The notes under the pieces are model-generated. The model made no database searches. It saw nothing but the letters and a program-made list of their open reading frames with translations, and had not been told where the DNA came from. From NCBI RefSeq assembly GCF_014701095.1, contig NZ_AP023439.1:6064001-6128000 (forward strand): a DNA stretch of 64,000 bases, in the 5' to 3' direction. Below are positions 1-8,764 of this stretch, in pieces; positions within the stretch are counted from its first letter, which is position 1; each line of letters begins with the position of its first letter. Made by a program: the position numbers and the translations under genes. The stretch is from Streptomyces tuirus (GTDB lineage Bacteria > Actinomycetota > Actinomycetes > Streptomycetales > Streptomycetaceae).

Positions 1-1716
1 GACCCGCAGATCGGCGACTTCGAGGTGGAGGTCGTGCACAACGCCTCGGCCGACCTCATGCGCAGACGCATCCAGGGCTTCTTCAACGACCGGCGCCGCG
101 CCGACACGCTCCTGCTGCACTTCTCCTGCCACGGCCTCAAGAGCGAGTCCGGCGAGCTGTACTTCGCCGCGAGCGACACCGAACCCCCGCTGCTGGCCGC
201 CACGGCTGTCGCCTCCCAGTTCGTCCGCGGCTGCATGTCCGGCACCCGGGCGGGCCGCAGCGTCCTGTTCCTCGACTGCTGCTATGGCGGCGCCTTCTCC
301 CGGGGCTCGGCCTCCGTGCGCGCCTCGGGAGACGTCAATGTCCTCGAGTCGTTCGCGAAGGACGAGCCGGTCAGTGGGCGGGGCTGGGCCGTCATCACCG
401 CGTCCGACTCCATGGAGTACTCCTTCGAGGGCGACGAACTCGCCGAGAACTCCGCCCCGCGGCCCTCGGTGTTCACCCACGCGGTCGTCGAAGGCCTGGA
501 GACAGGCGAGGCCGACCTCGACGCGGACGGCAACGTCTCCCTCGACGACCTGTACGAGTACGTCTACCGGCACGTACGGGAGCAGAACCCCCACCAGACA
601 CCGAAGAAGGCGGCGGAGCTGCAAGGGGAGCTGCATCTGGCACACAGCCGGCGCGGCGGCATCAAGATCGTCGCCATTCCCTCGCCGTCCGCACTGCAGG
701 CGGCTCTGGACAGCGACGAATTCCTCAGACGGCAGGGCGCCGTCACGGAGTTGTGCAAGCGACTGCGGCGCCCCGAGCTGCCCGTGGCGGAAGGGGCGCG
801 TCAGCACCTGGGGGAGGTCGCCCACGACGAGGTCCAGCCGCTCGCCGATCTGGCGGCCGAGGCCCTGAGCACGATCCGCCTGGCACCGTCCCCGGACCGC
901 CTGGACTTCGGCCGGATCCCGAGGGGCTCGACCTCTCCCGGACTTCCCGTGACCATGCAGGGACCGCCGCTGGCGCGGCACTGCGTGGCCCAGCCCGGAC
1001 AGCCGTGGCTGCGGGTCGATCCGGCCCGGAGCGGCCTGGAGGTCCACGTCGACACGACCGCCGCGGGGCACCTCTCCGGCGACATCACGCTGAAGGGCGT
1101 GGCCGACGAGTCCGTGATCCACGTCGAGGCGGAGGTGACCCCGGCGGACGGTCCCCCGACGCCCGGACCGCACGCCCCGAACGACTCCACGGCGCCGAAG
1201 CCCCCGCCGGACGACAAACGGCGCACGGTGGTCATCGATCCCCCGCGCATCCCGTCCGAGCCGAAGGAGCCGCCCAAGCCCAAGGAGCCGCCCAGGACCA
1301 CCGAAGACCGGGAGCGAACGGACCGCAAAACCCCCTCCCGGCGCGCTCCCGCCCTTGCCGGTGCCGCTCTCGCCCTCGCCGTCACGTCGCTCGCCATGCT
1401 CTTCATGACCATCCAGCGGGGAGCCGTGGCCATCGCGGCCCGGGCCGACGCGGGGGAGACCGGCAACGTCGAGGACAACATCCGCGAGTACGGAGCGCTC
1501 ACGCCGCTCATCGTGTGTCTGATCACCGGTGGGGCGGCTCTGGTCGTGGGCGCGTTCGCCCGGCACGACCTGGGCACCCGGGGGGAGCACTACTCGACGC
1601 AGGCGGCGAGCGGTACGCGGACACTGACCTCGGTCGCGAAGGGACTGGCGATCCCCACGCTGGCCCTGGCCGTCCTCGCGGGCATCGCCTATCTGGTGGG
1701 CAGCGCTCACTGGTGA
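1..1716 (+). CDS. Caspase-like (peptidase C14) membrane protein, 5' truncated
   Basis: The frame is open from base 1, so the true start lies upstream; 571 residues are visible. The N-terminal part is a caspase/metacaspase-like domain with the His of HFSCHG (visible residue 44) and the Cys of DCCYGG (about residue 94), which form the usual His-Cys dyad. At 172-183 DLDADGNVSLDD fits an EF-hand calcium loop. A beta-rich segment (about 295-375, starting LDFGRIPRG) follows, then a Pro/Lys/Arg-rich linker and three C-terminal membrane helices (about 450-472, 500-521, 545-568). Family knowledge: bacterial caspases cleave after basic or acidic residues and may act in stress or defence. The membrane tail suggests a cytoplasmic protease held at the membrane. 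Substrate unknown. Confidence 0.8.
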   Translation, partial: DPQIGDFEVEVVHNASADLMRRRIQGFFNDRRRADTLLLHFSCHGLKSESGELYFAASDTEPPLLAATAVASQFVRGCMSGTRAGRSVLFLDCCYGGAFSRGSASVRASGDVNVLESFAKDEPVSGRGWAVITASDSMEYSFEGDELAENSAPRPSVFTHAVVEGLETGEADLDADGNVSLDDLYEYVYRHVREQNPHQTPKKAAELQGELHLAHSRRGGIKIVAIPSPSALQAALDSDEFLRRQGAVTELCKRLRRPELPVAEGARQHLGEVAHDEVQPLADLAAEALSTIRLAPSPDRLDFGRIPRGSTSPGLPVTMQGPPLARHCVAQPGQPWLRVDPARSGLEVHVDTTAAGHLSGDITLKGVADESVIHVEAEVTPADGPPTPGPHAPNDSTAPKPPPDDKRRTVVIDPPRIPSEPKEPPKPKEPPRTTEDRERTDRKTPSRRAPALAGAALALAVTSLAMLFMTIQRGAVAIAARADAGETGNVEDNIREYGALTPLIVCLITGGAALVVGAFARHDLGTRGEHYSTQAASGTRTLTSVAKGLAIPTLALAVLAGIAYLVGSAHW

Positions 1717-1781
1717 GCGCCTGACGCTGTGCTGGAGCGGGCTCGGCACTCCGGCGCAGCTGGGGCACGCCATCGCGGCGA

Positions 1782-4034
1782 TCAGACCTTGAGGGGCTCG
1801 CCCTCGTCGTCCCGCGCCACCGGTGCGGCGACCGCCTGCGGCGTCTCGTCGTGCGTGAGGTCCGGCAGCCGGTGCAGCCACTTCGGCAGATACCAGTTGC
1901 GCTCGCCCAGCAGCGCCATCACGGCCGGCAGCAGCACACCACGGATGATCGTCGCGTCGATGAGCACCGCCGCCGCGAGGCCGACGCCCATCTGCTTCAT
2001 GGACTGCATGGACAGCGTCCCGAAGATCGCGAACACGGCGACCATGATGACCGCGGCACTGGTGACCACACCGGCCGTGGTGACCACGCCGTGCCGGATC
2101 GCGTCCTTCGTCGCCAGGCCCCGCAGTCGCGCCTCGCGGATCCGGGAGACCACGAACACGTGGTAGTCCATCGACAGGCCGAACAGGATCACGAAGAGGA
2201 ACAGCGGCAGCCAGGTGATGATCGCGCCGACGCCCTCCGCGCCCACCAGCGACGCGCCCCAGCCGTGCTGGAAGACCGCGACGAGAATGCCGTACGCGGC
2301 GCCCACCGACAGCAGGTTCAGCACGATCGACGTGACCGCGATGGTCAGCGAACGGAACGACAGCAGCATCAGCACGAAAGCGAAGACCACGACGAAGGCG
2401 AACACCGGGACGACCGCGCCCGCCAGCTGGTCGTTGAAGTCCTTCGACCCGGCCACCTGCCCGGTGATGGGCGCCTCGACCCCCTCGACCTTGCCGAGCG
2501 TGGCCGGACGCACCTCGTCCCGCAGCAGGTCCAGGCTCGCGCCCGCCTTGTCCTGGTCGGAACCGCCCACGAGCGGGACGTAGACGAACGCGACGTTCTG
2601 CGCGTCGTGCAGCTTGATCTCCACCGGACCCCGCGAGGCGCCCGAACTGATCGCCCGGTCACGGAAGTCGGCGAGCGCGGACTTCACCTCCGGCGCGTTG
2701 ATGTCATGCGCCTTGACGATCACCTCGGCCGGCTCGGAACCGCCCGGGAAGGCGTCGTTGAGCCGGTTGTACGTCTGCACGATGGGCAGCGAGTCGCCGA
2801 ACTCCTGGTCCAGGGTGAGCTGTTGCGTCTTCATGCCGAGCGCGGGAGCCGTGATGGCCAGCAGCGCACCGGCCGCCACGGCGACGGCGACCACCGGCTT
2901 GGCCAGCACGCGCCGCAGCACGGCCGTCCAGAACCGGCTGTCCTGACGGCCGCCGCCCCGCTCGCGCCGCCGCAGGAACGGCAGACGGCCCTTCTCGACG
3001 CGCTCGCCCAGCAGCGACAGCAGCGCGGGCAGCACGGTCACGGACCCCACCATGGCCACGGCCACCACCATCAGCGAGGCCAGGCCCATCGCCTCGAACT
3101 CGGCGAGCCCCGTGAACAGCATGCCCGCCATCGCCACGCACACCGTGATACCCGAGACCACGATCGCCCGGCCGCTCGTCGCGGCGGCGATCCGCAGAGC
3201 CGTCTGCGCGTCCCGGCCGGCCTCGCGCTCCTCGCGCTCCCGGCGCAGGTAGAACAGGCAGTAGTCGACACCGACCGCCATGCCGACCAGCAGCATCACG
3301 GAGTTGGCGGTCTCGCTCATCGGCATGACGTGGCTGACCACGCCCATGAGGCCCATCGTCGCCATGATGGCGGTGACCGCCAGCGCCACCGGCAGCAGCG
3401 CCGCGACCAGCGCCCCGAAGGCGATGAGCAGAATGCCGAAGGCCACCGGCACCGCGGAGTACTCGGCCTTCTTGAAGTCCTCGCCGAACGCGTCGTCGAA
3501 CGTCTTCATCATGCTGGCGGCGCCGATCTCCTCGATCCGCAGAGCCCCGTGATCCTCCTGGACGCCCTCGACGGCCTTCAGCACCGGCTCGACCCGCTCA
3601 CCGGCGGTGTCCGGCTCGCCGCGCATGTCGAACTGCACGAGCGCGCTGCGGCCGTCCTTCGAGATCGTCTTCGTCTCGTACGGCGAGGTCACCTCGGTGA
3701 CCCGGCCGGTCCCCTCGACGGCCCGCACGACCGCGTCGACGGCGTCCCGGAACTCGGGGTCCGTCGCCTTCAGCTCACCGCCCCTGGCCTGGATCAGCAC
3801 GGTCTCACCGGCCGGCTCGTCGATGCCGGCGTCCTCGACGATCCGCGCGGCGGTGTGCGTCTCGCCCTTCAGCTGGTCGCTGTCCTTGACGTCGACCCGG
3901 CCCGCGGCCGAACCGAGCCCCATCGCCAGGACGACGAACAGCACCCAGATGCCGACGGCAGCCCATCGGTGCCTGGCGCTCCAGCCGCCGGCCCGGGCGG
4001 CGAGGCCCCGCACCCGTATGTCTCCGTTCCCCAT
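1782..4034 (-). CDS. MMPL-family RND transporter
   Basis: 750-residue membrane protein with two repeats, each one helix, a large extracytoplasmic domain, then a bundle of helices: the MMPL/RND layout with 12 helices in all. Conserved membrane acidic motifs are visible as GMAVGVDYCLF in the first bundle and FGLSMDYHVFVV in the second, where the Asp-Tyr pairs carry the proton relay. MMPL proteins export lipids or hydrophobic compounds using the proton gradient. An upstream in-frame ATG at 4115 exists, but the ATG at 4034 has an AGGGGG-type ribosome site about 12 bases before it and gives a normal N-terminus. Transcribed away from the DUF1697 gene. Exported substrate cannot be deduced. Confidence 0.88.
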   Translation of the reverse strand: MGNGDIRVRGLAARAGGWSARHRWAAVGIWVLFVVLAMGLGSAAGRVDVKDSDQLKGETHTAARIVEDAGIDEPAGETVLIQARGGELKATDPEFRDAVDAVVRAVEGTGRVTEVTSPYETKTISKDGRSALVQFDMRGEPDTAGERVEPVLKAVEGVQEDHGALRIEEIGAASMMKTFDDAFGEDFKKAEYSAVPVAFGILLIAFGALVAALLPVALAVTAIMATMGLMGVVSHVMPMSETANSVMLLVGMAVGVDYCLFYLRREREEREAGRDAQTALRIAAATSGRAIVVSGITVCVAMAGMLFTGLAEFEAMGLASLMVVAVAMVGSVTVLPALLSLLGERVEKGRLPFLRRRERGGGRQDSRFWTAVLRRVLAKPVVAVAVAAGALLAITAPALGMKTQQLTLDQEFGDSLPIVQTYNRLNDAFPGGSEPAEVIVKAHDINAPEVKSALADFRDRAISSGASRGPVEIKLHDAQNVAFVYVPLVGGSDQDKAGASLDLLRDEVRPATLGKVEGVEAPITGQVAGSKDFNDQLAGAVVPVFAFVVVFAFVLMLLSFRSLTIAVTSIVLNLLSVGAAYGILVAVFQHGWGASLVGAEGVGAIITWLPLFLFVILFGLSMDYHVFVVSRIREARLRGLATKDAIRHGVVTTAGVVTSAAVIMVAVFAIFGTLSMQSMKQMGVGLAAAVLIDATIIRGVLLPAVMALLGERNWYLPKWLHRLPDLTHDETPQAVAAPVARDDEGEPLKV

Positions 4035-4198
4035 GACGGGCCTGCCCCCTCGTGATGCGGTGGCGGCCCCCTGCCGCCCCCTTTCGCTTCGAAGGTAGGG
4101 GCCGGACAAAGCCATCTCGTCGTGCTGCCCGGTGAAGTGGGGGAGCCGGAACTCATCCCGACGGAGCGAGCCCTGTCCCCACTGGGGAGGACCTCCAC

Positions 4199-4237
4199 GG
4201 ACCGTGGTCCCTTACACCTATCCCCGGACATGTCCGG
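4199..4237. promoter_or_regulatory. Two palindromes upstream of the MMPL gene, candidate operators
   Basis: GGACC-GT-GGTCC (4199-4210) and the perfect palindrome CCGGACATGTCCGG (4224-4237) lie 165-205 bases before the MMPL start, in the gap between divergent genes. Palindromes of this size often bind dimeric repressors such as TetR or MarR proteins. No regulator gene lies next to them, so the link is inference. The rest of 4035-4320 shows nothing coding. Confidence 0.35.
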
Positions 4238-4320
4238 CTCCGCGGGTGTGAGGATCCTGGGTAAACGGTTGTGCCCCGCAACGACCGGTGAGTAATTTAC
4301 GGGGTCGGGCAGCTGCCCGC

Positions 4321-4361
4321 GGCGGCCGTCGTGCCCACCCCCACGGGGCACGACGGCCGCC
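4321..4361. terminator. Perfect 16-bp hairpin before the DUF1697 gene
   Basis: GGCGGCCGTCGTGCCC at 4321-4336 pairs exactly with 4346-4361 across a 9-base loop. No T-run follows. It ends 13 bases before the DUF1697 ATG and overlaps the place where a -35 element would sit if that gene is leaderless. It may insulate the gene from upstream transcription. Confidence 0.5.
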
Positions 4362-4374
4362 TTATCGTGAGCGG

Positions 4375-4923
4375 ATGACGACGACATACGCGGCCCTGCT
4401 GCGCGGCATCAACGTGGGCGGCAGCAGGAAGGTCCCCATGGCCGACCTGCGCACGCTCCTGGCGGACCTCGGCCTCGGCGACGTCCGCACGTACCTGCAG
4501 AGCGGCCAGGCCGTGTTCTCCTCCGGCCACGGCGACGAGGAGTCGCTGGCCGGTGAGATCGCGGGGGCCGTCGACAAGCGCTTCGGCTTCGGCGTCGACG
4601 TGATCGTGCGCGATCACGCCTATCTGCGGGCGATCGCCGACGCCTGCCCCTTCCCCGCCGACGACTTGGAGCCCAGACAGCTCCACGTCACCTACTTCTC
4701 CGCCCCCGTCACCCCCGACCGCTTCGCGGAGATCGACCAGGAGGCCTGCCTCCCCGAGGAGTTCCGCCTCGGCGACCGGGCCCTGTACCTGTACGCCCCG
4801 GACGGCCTGGGCCGCTCCAAGCTGGCCGAGCACCTGTCAAAACCGCGCATCACCAGGGGCGTGATCGCCACCAGCCGCAACTGGAACACGGTCGTCAAGC
4901 TGGTGGAGATGACCGGTGGCTGA
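4375..4923 (+). CDS. DUF1697 domain protein
   Basis: 182 residues beginning MTTTYAALLRGINVGG, the signature start of DUF1697 proteins, continuing with the family segments PMADLRTLLADLG and TYLQSGQAVFSS, so the whole domain is present. Function is not established for the family. The reading frame extends upstream to 4288, but the ATG at 4375 matches the family start. There is no Shine-Dalgarno; instead TATCGT sits exactly 6 bases before the ATG, as expected for a leaderless transcript. The stop overlaps the next gene by 8 bases, so the two are probably co-transcribed. Confidence 0.85.
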   Translation: MTTTYAALLRGINVGGSRKVPMADLRTLLADLGLGDVRTYLQSGQAVFSSGHGDEESLAGEIAGAVDKRFGFGVDVIVRDHAYLRAIADACPFPADDLEPRQLHVTYFSAPVTPDRFAEIDQEACLPEEFRLGDRALYLYAPDGLGRSKLAEHLSKPRITRGVIATSRNWNTVVKLVEMTGG

Positions 4924-5290
4924 GCACAACCCGGCCGTCGAGGCCGCGATGGAGGGCGAACTCGCCCTGCTCACCCCGAAGGTCCGCCGCTCGCCCGACC
5001 GGGTCGGGGCGCTGCTGCACCCCGAATTCCACGAGTTCGGCGCCTCCGGCCGGCACTGGAGCCGGGCCGCCATCATCGCCTCCCTGGCCGCCACCACCGA
5101 GCCCGGCGCCCGGCCCGTCGCCGTCTCCGCCCTCAGGGGCGTGCAGCTCGCCCCCGACCTGGTCCACCTCACCTACGACACCGAGTACGACGGCAGCCGC
5201 GCGCACCGCAGTTCGCTGTGGCGCCGCACGGAGGGCCGCTGGTTGCTCTGGTTCCACCAGGCGACCCCGTACAGCGAACGGGCCACCTGA
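4916..5290 (+). CDS. DUF4440 / NTF2-like small protein
   Basis: 124 residues resembling the NTF2/SnoaL-like DUF4440 fold: an N-terminal helix (MEGELALLTPKVRRSPDRVGALLHP), the EFHEFGASGRHWSR strand, and the closing strand pair HRSSLWRRTEGRWLLWFHQ. Such proteins form cone-shaped dimers with a pocket and are often small enzymes or binding proteins; no catalytic residues can be assigned here. It starts at GTG 4916, inside the end of the DUF1697 gene. That 8-base overlap suggests translational coupling. Product and partner are unknown. Confidence 0.75.
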   Translation: MAEHNPAVEAAMEGELALLTPKVRRSPDRVGALLHPEFHEFGASGRHWSRAAIIASLAATTEPGARPVAVSALRGVQLAPDLVHLTYDTEYDGSRAHRSSLWRRTEGRWLLWFHQATPYSERAT

Positions 5291-5296
5291 CACGCG

Positions 5297-5347
5297 GGCC
5301 CCCGGCAGGGCGTGCACGACGTCCCGCCGGCCCTGCCCCCGGGGGCC
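5297..5347 (+). terminator. Rho-independent-type hairpin after the DUF4440 gene
   Basis: GGCCCCCGGCAGGGC (5297-5311) pairs with GCCCTGCC...GGGGGCC (5330-5347), with a 3-base CCC bulge and an 18-base loop, 7 bases after the DUF4440 stop. There is no T-run, as is usual for Streptomyces terminators. Confidence 0.5.
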
Positions 5348-5469
5348 GGGCCAACCCGTCGGCCGTTCCCGTGAACACCTGCGCCGTCCGCTGCGTACCT
5401 ACCGACGGACGGCACGAGAACGGAGTCTCGCGAGAGGAATCGCACGGCCACCGACAGGAGCCCGCAGTC

Positions 5470-6297
5470 ATGAGCGACACGAACCTCGTCTACGCCTACG
5501 CGGTCATGCGCCGCACCCCCGAGGCCGCTGCGGCCGCGGCCCACCTGCGCGGTGTCGCCGGAGAGCCGGTCCACTTGGTCGACCCGGCGATCACCAGCCC
5601 GCCGCTCGCCTTCGCCGTCGGCCACGTCCCGCCCGCCGACTACGACGACGCTCCCCTCCAGGCCCACCTCGACGACCTGGACTGGCTGGAGTCGACGGTC
5701 CGCTCCCATCACGCCGTGGTGGCCGCCCTGGTGGCCTCCGGCGCCGCCGTGCTCCCCCTGCGCCTCGCCACCGTCTACCCCGACGAGGACACCGCCCGGC
5801 AGGCCCTCGACACCCGCCGCGGCTACTTCCTCTCCCTGCTCGACCGCCTCACCGGCCACGTCGAACTCGGCGTCAAGATCTATGCCACCCCCGACATCAT
5901 CGCGCCCGAGGCCGACACCGATCCCGAGCAGGACCCGGCCACGGGCCTCGGTGTCGGGCGTGCCTACCAGGTGATCCGCCGCCGCAGACAGCGCAGGAAC
6001 GAGGAGGCCTGGCGCACGGTCGCCCAAGCGGCCGCCCGCCTCACCGAAACGGCCCGGACCCTCGCCGTCGACCGTGTCACCCACACCCCCGAACGCGGCA
6101 GCCTGGCGGGCACGGCCCCCGGCACCAACATCGGCAACGACGCCTACCTCGTCCCGAAGGACCGCGTCACCGCGTTCCGCACGGGCATCCTCACCGCCGC
6201 CCAGGGCGTCCCCGGCCTCCGCGTGGAGATCAGCGGCCCGTGGGCCCCCTACTCCTTCGCCCTCCAACCGGAACCGCAGGAGGAGACGGCGGCGTGA
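5470..6297 (+). CDS. GvpL/GvpF-family gas vesicle protein (orphan)
   Basis: 275 residues of the GvpL/GvpF family. Recognisable pieces are the opening LVYAYAVMRR, the central block HHAVVAALVASGAAVLPLRLATVY, and the C-terminal GPWAPYSFA that ends these proteins. GvpF/L proteins are accessory factors that bind the shell protein GvpA during gas vesicle assembly. No gvpA, gvpN or other gvp gene is visible here, so this copy is isolated and may have another job. ATG 5470 has GGAG about 10 bases upstream. It converges on the chelatase gene with a 4-base gap. Confidence 0.85.
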   Translation: MSDTNLVYAYAVMRRTPEAAAAAAHLRGVAGEPVHLVDPAITSPPLAFAVGHVPPADYDDAPLQAHLDDLDWLESTVRSHHAVVAALVASGAAVLPLRLATVYPDEDTARQALDTRRGYFLSLLDRLTGHVELGVKIYATPDIIAPEADTDPEQDPATGLGVGRAYQVIRRRRQRRNEEAWRTVAQAAARLTETARTLAVDRVTHTPERGSLAGTAPGTNIGNDAYLVPKDRVTAFRTGILTAAQGVPGLRVEISGPWAPYSFALQPEPQEETAA

Positions 6298-6301
6298 CCC
6301 C

Positions 6302-7042
6302 TCAGGCGCTCACGGCCGCCGGCAGCGGCATCCGGGCCGCCTCGTACCGCTGAAGCACCACCCGCGCCACCTCCGGCGCCGCTCCCAGGACATCCGCCAG
6401 GACATCCGCCTCGGCCGCGCCCCGGGCGATGCGGTCCGGGAGGAAGCCGGGGGCCAGGACGTACGGGGAGACGGCGATGCGGGAGCAGCCGAGTGCGCGC
6501 AGTTCGCGGACGGCGTCCTGCGTGCGCGGAAGGGATGCGGAGGCGAACGCAGGCCGCACGGCGCACCAACCGGTGTGCCGCCACTCCCGCGCGATTTCTG
6601 CGATCACTGCGATCGCCTCCGGGTCGGTGGACCCCGCCGAGGCCAGCACGACCCCGGTCGAGGACTTGTCGGCGGGGGTCAGGCCCGCCTCGTACAGGCG
6701 CCGTTCCAGCGCTGCCAGGAGCAGGGGCGAGGGGCCCAGGACGTCCGCCTGGTGGATGCGCAGCTGCGGGGGCGCGTCCGCGAGGACCGCGGGGATGTCC
6801 GCCTTCGCGTGGAACGCCCGGGTGAGGAGGAGGGGCAGGGCGACGACGTCGCGCACACCCTGCACCGCCAGGGACTCCAGGACCCCCTGCACCGAGGGGA
6901 CGTTGAAGTCCAGGAAGCCCGTCTCCACCCGCACGTCGGGGCGCGTCGCGCGCACCCGGCGTACCAGGGCGTGCACCGTCGCGGCATGGCGCGGGTCGCG
7001 GCTGCCGTGGGCGATGACGAGGAGGACGGGCTTGTTCGTCAT
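6302..7042 (-). CDS. Sirohydrochlorin chelatase (CbiX/SirB type)
   Basis: 246 residues starting KPVLLVIAHGSRDPRHAA, the class II chelatase hallmark with the metal-binding His of AHGSRD. Two halves of similar fold are visible: the first continues with VVALPLLLTRAFHAKADIP, which supplies the second His, and the second half carries VVLASAGSTDPEA. The enzyme inserts ferrous iron into sirohydrochlorin to make siroheme, the cofactor of the sulfite reductase encoded upstream in the same direction. It follows the transporter permease by 5 bases and is probably the last gene of the sulfur operon. ATG 7042 is the family start; the frame upstream is not coding. Confidence 0.88.
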   Translation of the reverse strand: MTNKPVLLVIAHGSRDPRHAATVHALVRRVRATRPDVRVETGFLDFNVPSVQGVLESLAVQGVRDVVALPLLLTRAFHAKADIPAVLADAPPQLRIHQADVLGPSPLLLAALERRLYEAGLTPADKSSTGVVLASAGSTDPEAIAVIAEIAREWRHTGWCAVRPAFASASLPRTQDAVRELRALGCSRIAVSPYVLAPGFLPDRIARGAAEADVLADVLGAAPEVARVVLQRYEAARMPLPAAVSA

Positions 7043-7047
7043 GGGAC

Positions 7048-7944
7048 TCAGCTCTTCACCAGCAGGCCGCGGCTGCGCAGCACCCACCGCTCCAGCGGGC
7101 TGAAGATCAGCAGGTCGATGGCGATGCCGACGATCAGGATCAGCAGGATCGCCTCGAACACCATGGCCATGTCGCTGGCGTTGCGGCCGTTCTCCAGCAA
7201 CTGGCCGAGGCCGACGCCGAGGTCGGGGAAGGACGCGATGATCTCGGCGGCCATCAGGGAGCGCCAGGAGAAGGCCCAGCCCTGCTTCAGACCCGCCACA
7301 TAACCCGGCAGGGCGGCCGGCAGGACGATGTGCCAGGTGCCCTTGAGGCCCCTGGCGCCCAGCGTGCGGCCGGCGCGCAGGAACAGCGGGTCCACCTGGT
7401 CGACGCCGGAGACCAGACCGTTGGCGATCGACGGGACCGCGCCGAGCAGGATCACCGCGTACATCATCGAGTTGTTCAGACCCAGCCAGATCACCGCCGG
7501 CGGCACCCAGGCGACCGACGGCAGGGACTGCAGGCCCGACAGGATCGGGCCGATCGCCGCGCGGACGAACTTCACGCGGGCCACGATCAGGCCCAGCGGC
7601 GTGCCGATCAGCAGGGCGAAGAGGAACCCGAGCAGGCCGCGCGAGACGCTGGTCCAGATGTAGTCGAGCAACTCGCCCTGGAGCCACGCCGTCCGCACGA
7701 CGTCCCACACCGCGGACGGCGCGGGCAGCTTCGTCGGGTCGTCGACGACCTTGAATGAGACCAGCGCCTGCCAGACCGCCAGCACCAGCGTGATGGCGAG
7801 GACGGGCGGCAGGATCTTCTGGACGAAGGTCTGCCGGAACGGCGTGCGGAGCGTCTGCCTCGACTCCAGCGCGTCGAGGCCCGCCTCCAGCCCGGCGAGA
7901 TCGTTGCCGTCCTTGGCGACGGTCGTCGAATCAGTGCTGGCCAT
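7048..7944 (-). CDS. ssuC: Sulfonate-type ABC transporter permease
   Basis: 298-residue inner membrane permease of the SsuC/TauC type, with about six helices and the EAA-like loop around LRAGRTLGARGLKGTWHIVLP that contacts the ATPase. The ATG at 7944 is preceded by GGGGAGAT about 9 bases away and overlaps the ATPase gene by 14 bases; an ATG at 7962 in the same frame lacks such a site. Together with the neighbouring ATPase and lipoprotein it should import sulfonates or related organosulfur compounds. Substrate is inferred from family and context only. Confidence 0.87.
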   Translation of the reverse strand: MASTDSTTVAKDGNDLAGLEAGLDALESRQTLRTPFRQTFVQKILPPVLAITLVLAVWQALVSFKVVDDPTKLPAPSAVWDVVRTAWLQGELLDYIWTSVSRGLLGFLFALLIGTPLGLIVARVKFVRAAIGPILSGLQSLPSVAWVPPAVIWLGLNNSMMYAVILLGAVPSIANGLVSGVDQVDPLFLRAGRTLGARGLKGTWHIVLPAALPGYVAGLKQGWAFSWRSLMAAEIIASFPDLGVGLGQLLENGRNASDMAMVFEAILLILIVGIAIDLLIFSPLERWVLRSRGLLVKS

Positions 7945-8719
7945 GTCGGCGGATCTCCCCACGCAGTTCTTCGGTGATCTCGACGGACAACTCCGCCACG
8001 GCGGTGTCCTCGATGCGGCGCGGGTGCGGGATGTCCACCCGCCACTCGCGGGCGATGCGGCCCGGGCGGGAGGACAGCAGCACCACGCGCTGGGCGAGCC
8101 GGACCGCCTCGCGCACGTTGTGCGTGACGAACAGGACGGACACCTGCGTCTCGCGCCAGATGCGGGTCAGCTCGTCGTGCAGCACGTCCCGCGTGATGGC
8201 GTCCAGTGCCGCGAACGGCTCGTCCATCAGCAGCAGCTTGCTCTCCTGGGCGAGCGCACGGGCCAGGGCGACGCGCTGGCGCATACCGCCCGACAGCTCG
8301 TGCACCCGCTTGCCGTGGGCGCCCTTCAGCCGCACCAGTCCGAGCAGCTCCTCGGCCCGCTCCCGGCGCTCGGCCTTCGGCACGCCCCGCAGCTTCAGGG
8401 CGAGTTCGATGTTCTTGCCCGCGGTCAGCCACGGGAACAGCGCGTGCTCCTGGAACATCAGCGCCGGCCGGCCGTCCGTCTCGATCTCGCCGACGGTGGG
8501 GCGGTCCAGGCCCGCCACCAGGTTGAGCAGTGTGGACTTGCCGCAGCCGGAGGCCCCCAGGAGGGTGACGAACTCTCCGGGCGCGACATCGAGGGTGATG
8601 TCGTCCAGGACGAGCTGCTGTCCGGCGGGGCCCGGATACGATTTCGACACGTGTGCGATCCGGGCGGCGTGCGTGGCCGACTCGGTGCCGTCGGCGGCCT
8701 TGGCGAGGGTCGTGGCCAT
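7931..8719 (-). CDS. ssuB: Sulfonate-type ABC transporter ATP-binding protein
   Basis: 262-residue ABC ATPase with Walker A GASGCGKST, the Q-loop MFQEHALFPW, signature ELSGGMRQRVALARAL, Walker B LLLMDEPFAALD and the switch His in LFVTHNVREA. The closest families are SsuB/TauB for sulfonate and taurine uptake. A GTG at 8728 is in frame, but the AGGAGG just before it lies 8 bases from the ATG at 8719, so the ATG is preferred. Located between the lipoprotein gene (45 bases upstream) and the permease gene (overlap 14). Confidence 0.9.
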   Translation of the reverse strand: MATTLAKAADGTESATHAARIAHVSKSYPGPAGQQLVLDDITLDVAPGEFVTLLGASGCGKSTLLNLVAGLDRPTVGEIETDGRPALMFQEHALFPWLTAGKNIELALKLRGVPKAERRERAEELLGLVRLKGAHGKRVHELSGGMRQRVALARALAQESKLLLMDEPFAALDAITRDVLHDELTRIWRETQVSVLFVTHNVREAVRLAQRVVLLSSRPGRIAREWRVDIPHPRRIEDTAVAELSVEITEELRGEIRRHGQH

Positions 8720-8764
8720 GGTCGTCACCTCCTGGGACTCTTCATGCGGCTTCGGGATGCGGGC

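Noticed and set aside
1851..4055. Long plus-strand ORF opposite the MMPL gene
   Set aside because: Rich in Arg, His, Gln and Asp with no domain; a typical antisense shadow of a high-GC gene. The same applies to 7751-9961, 10089-11432, 13633-15504, 19430-21232 and 42873-45683 on the plus strand.
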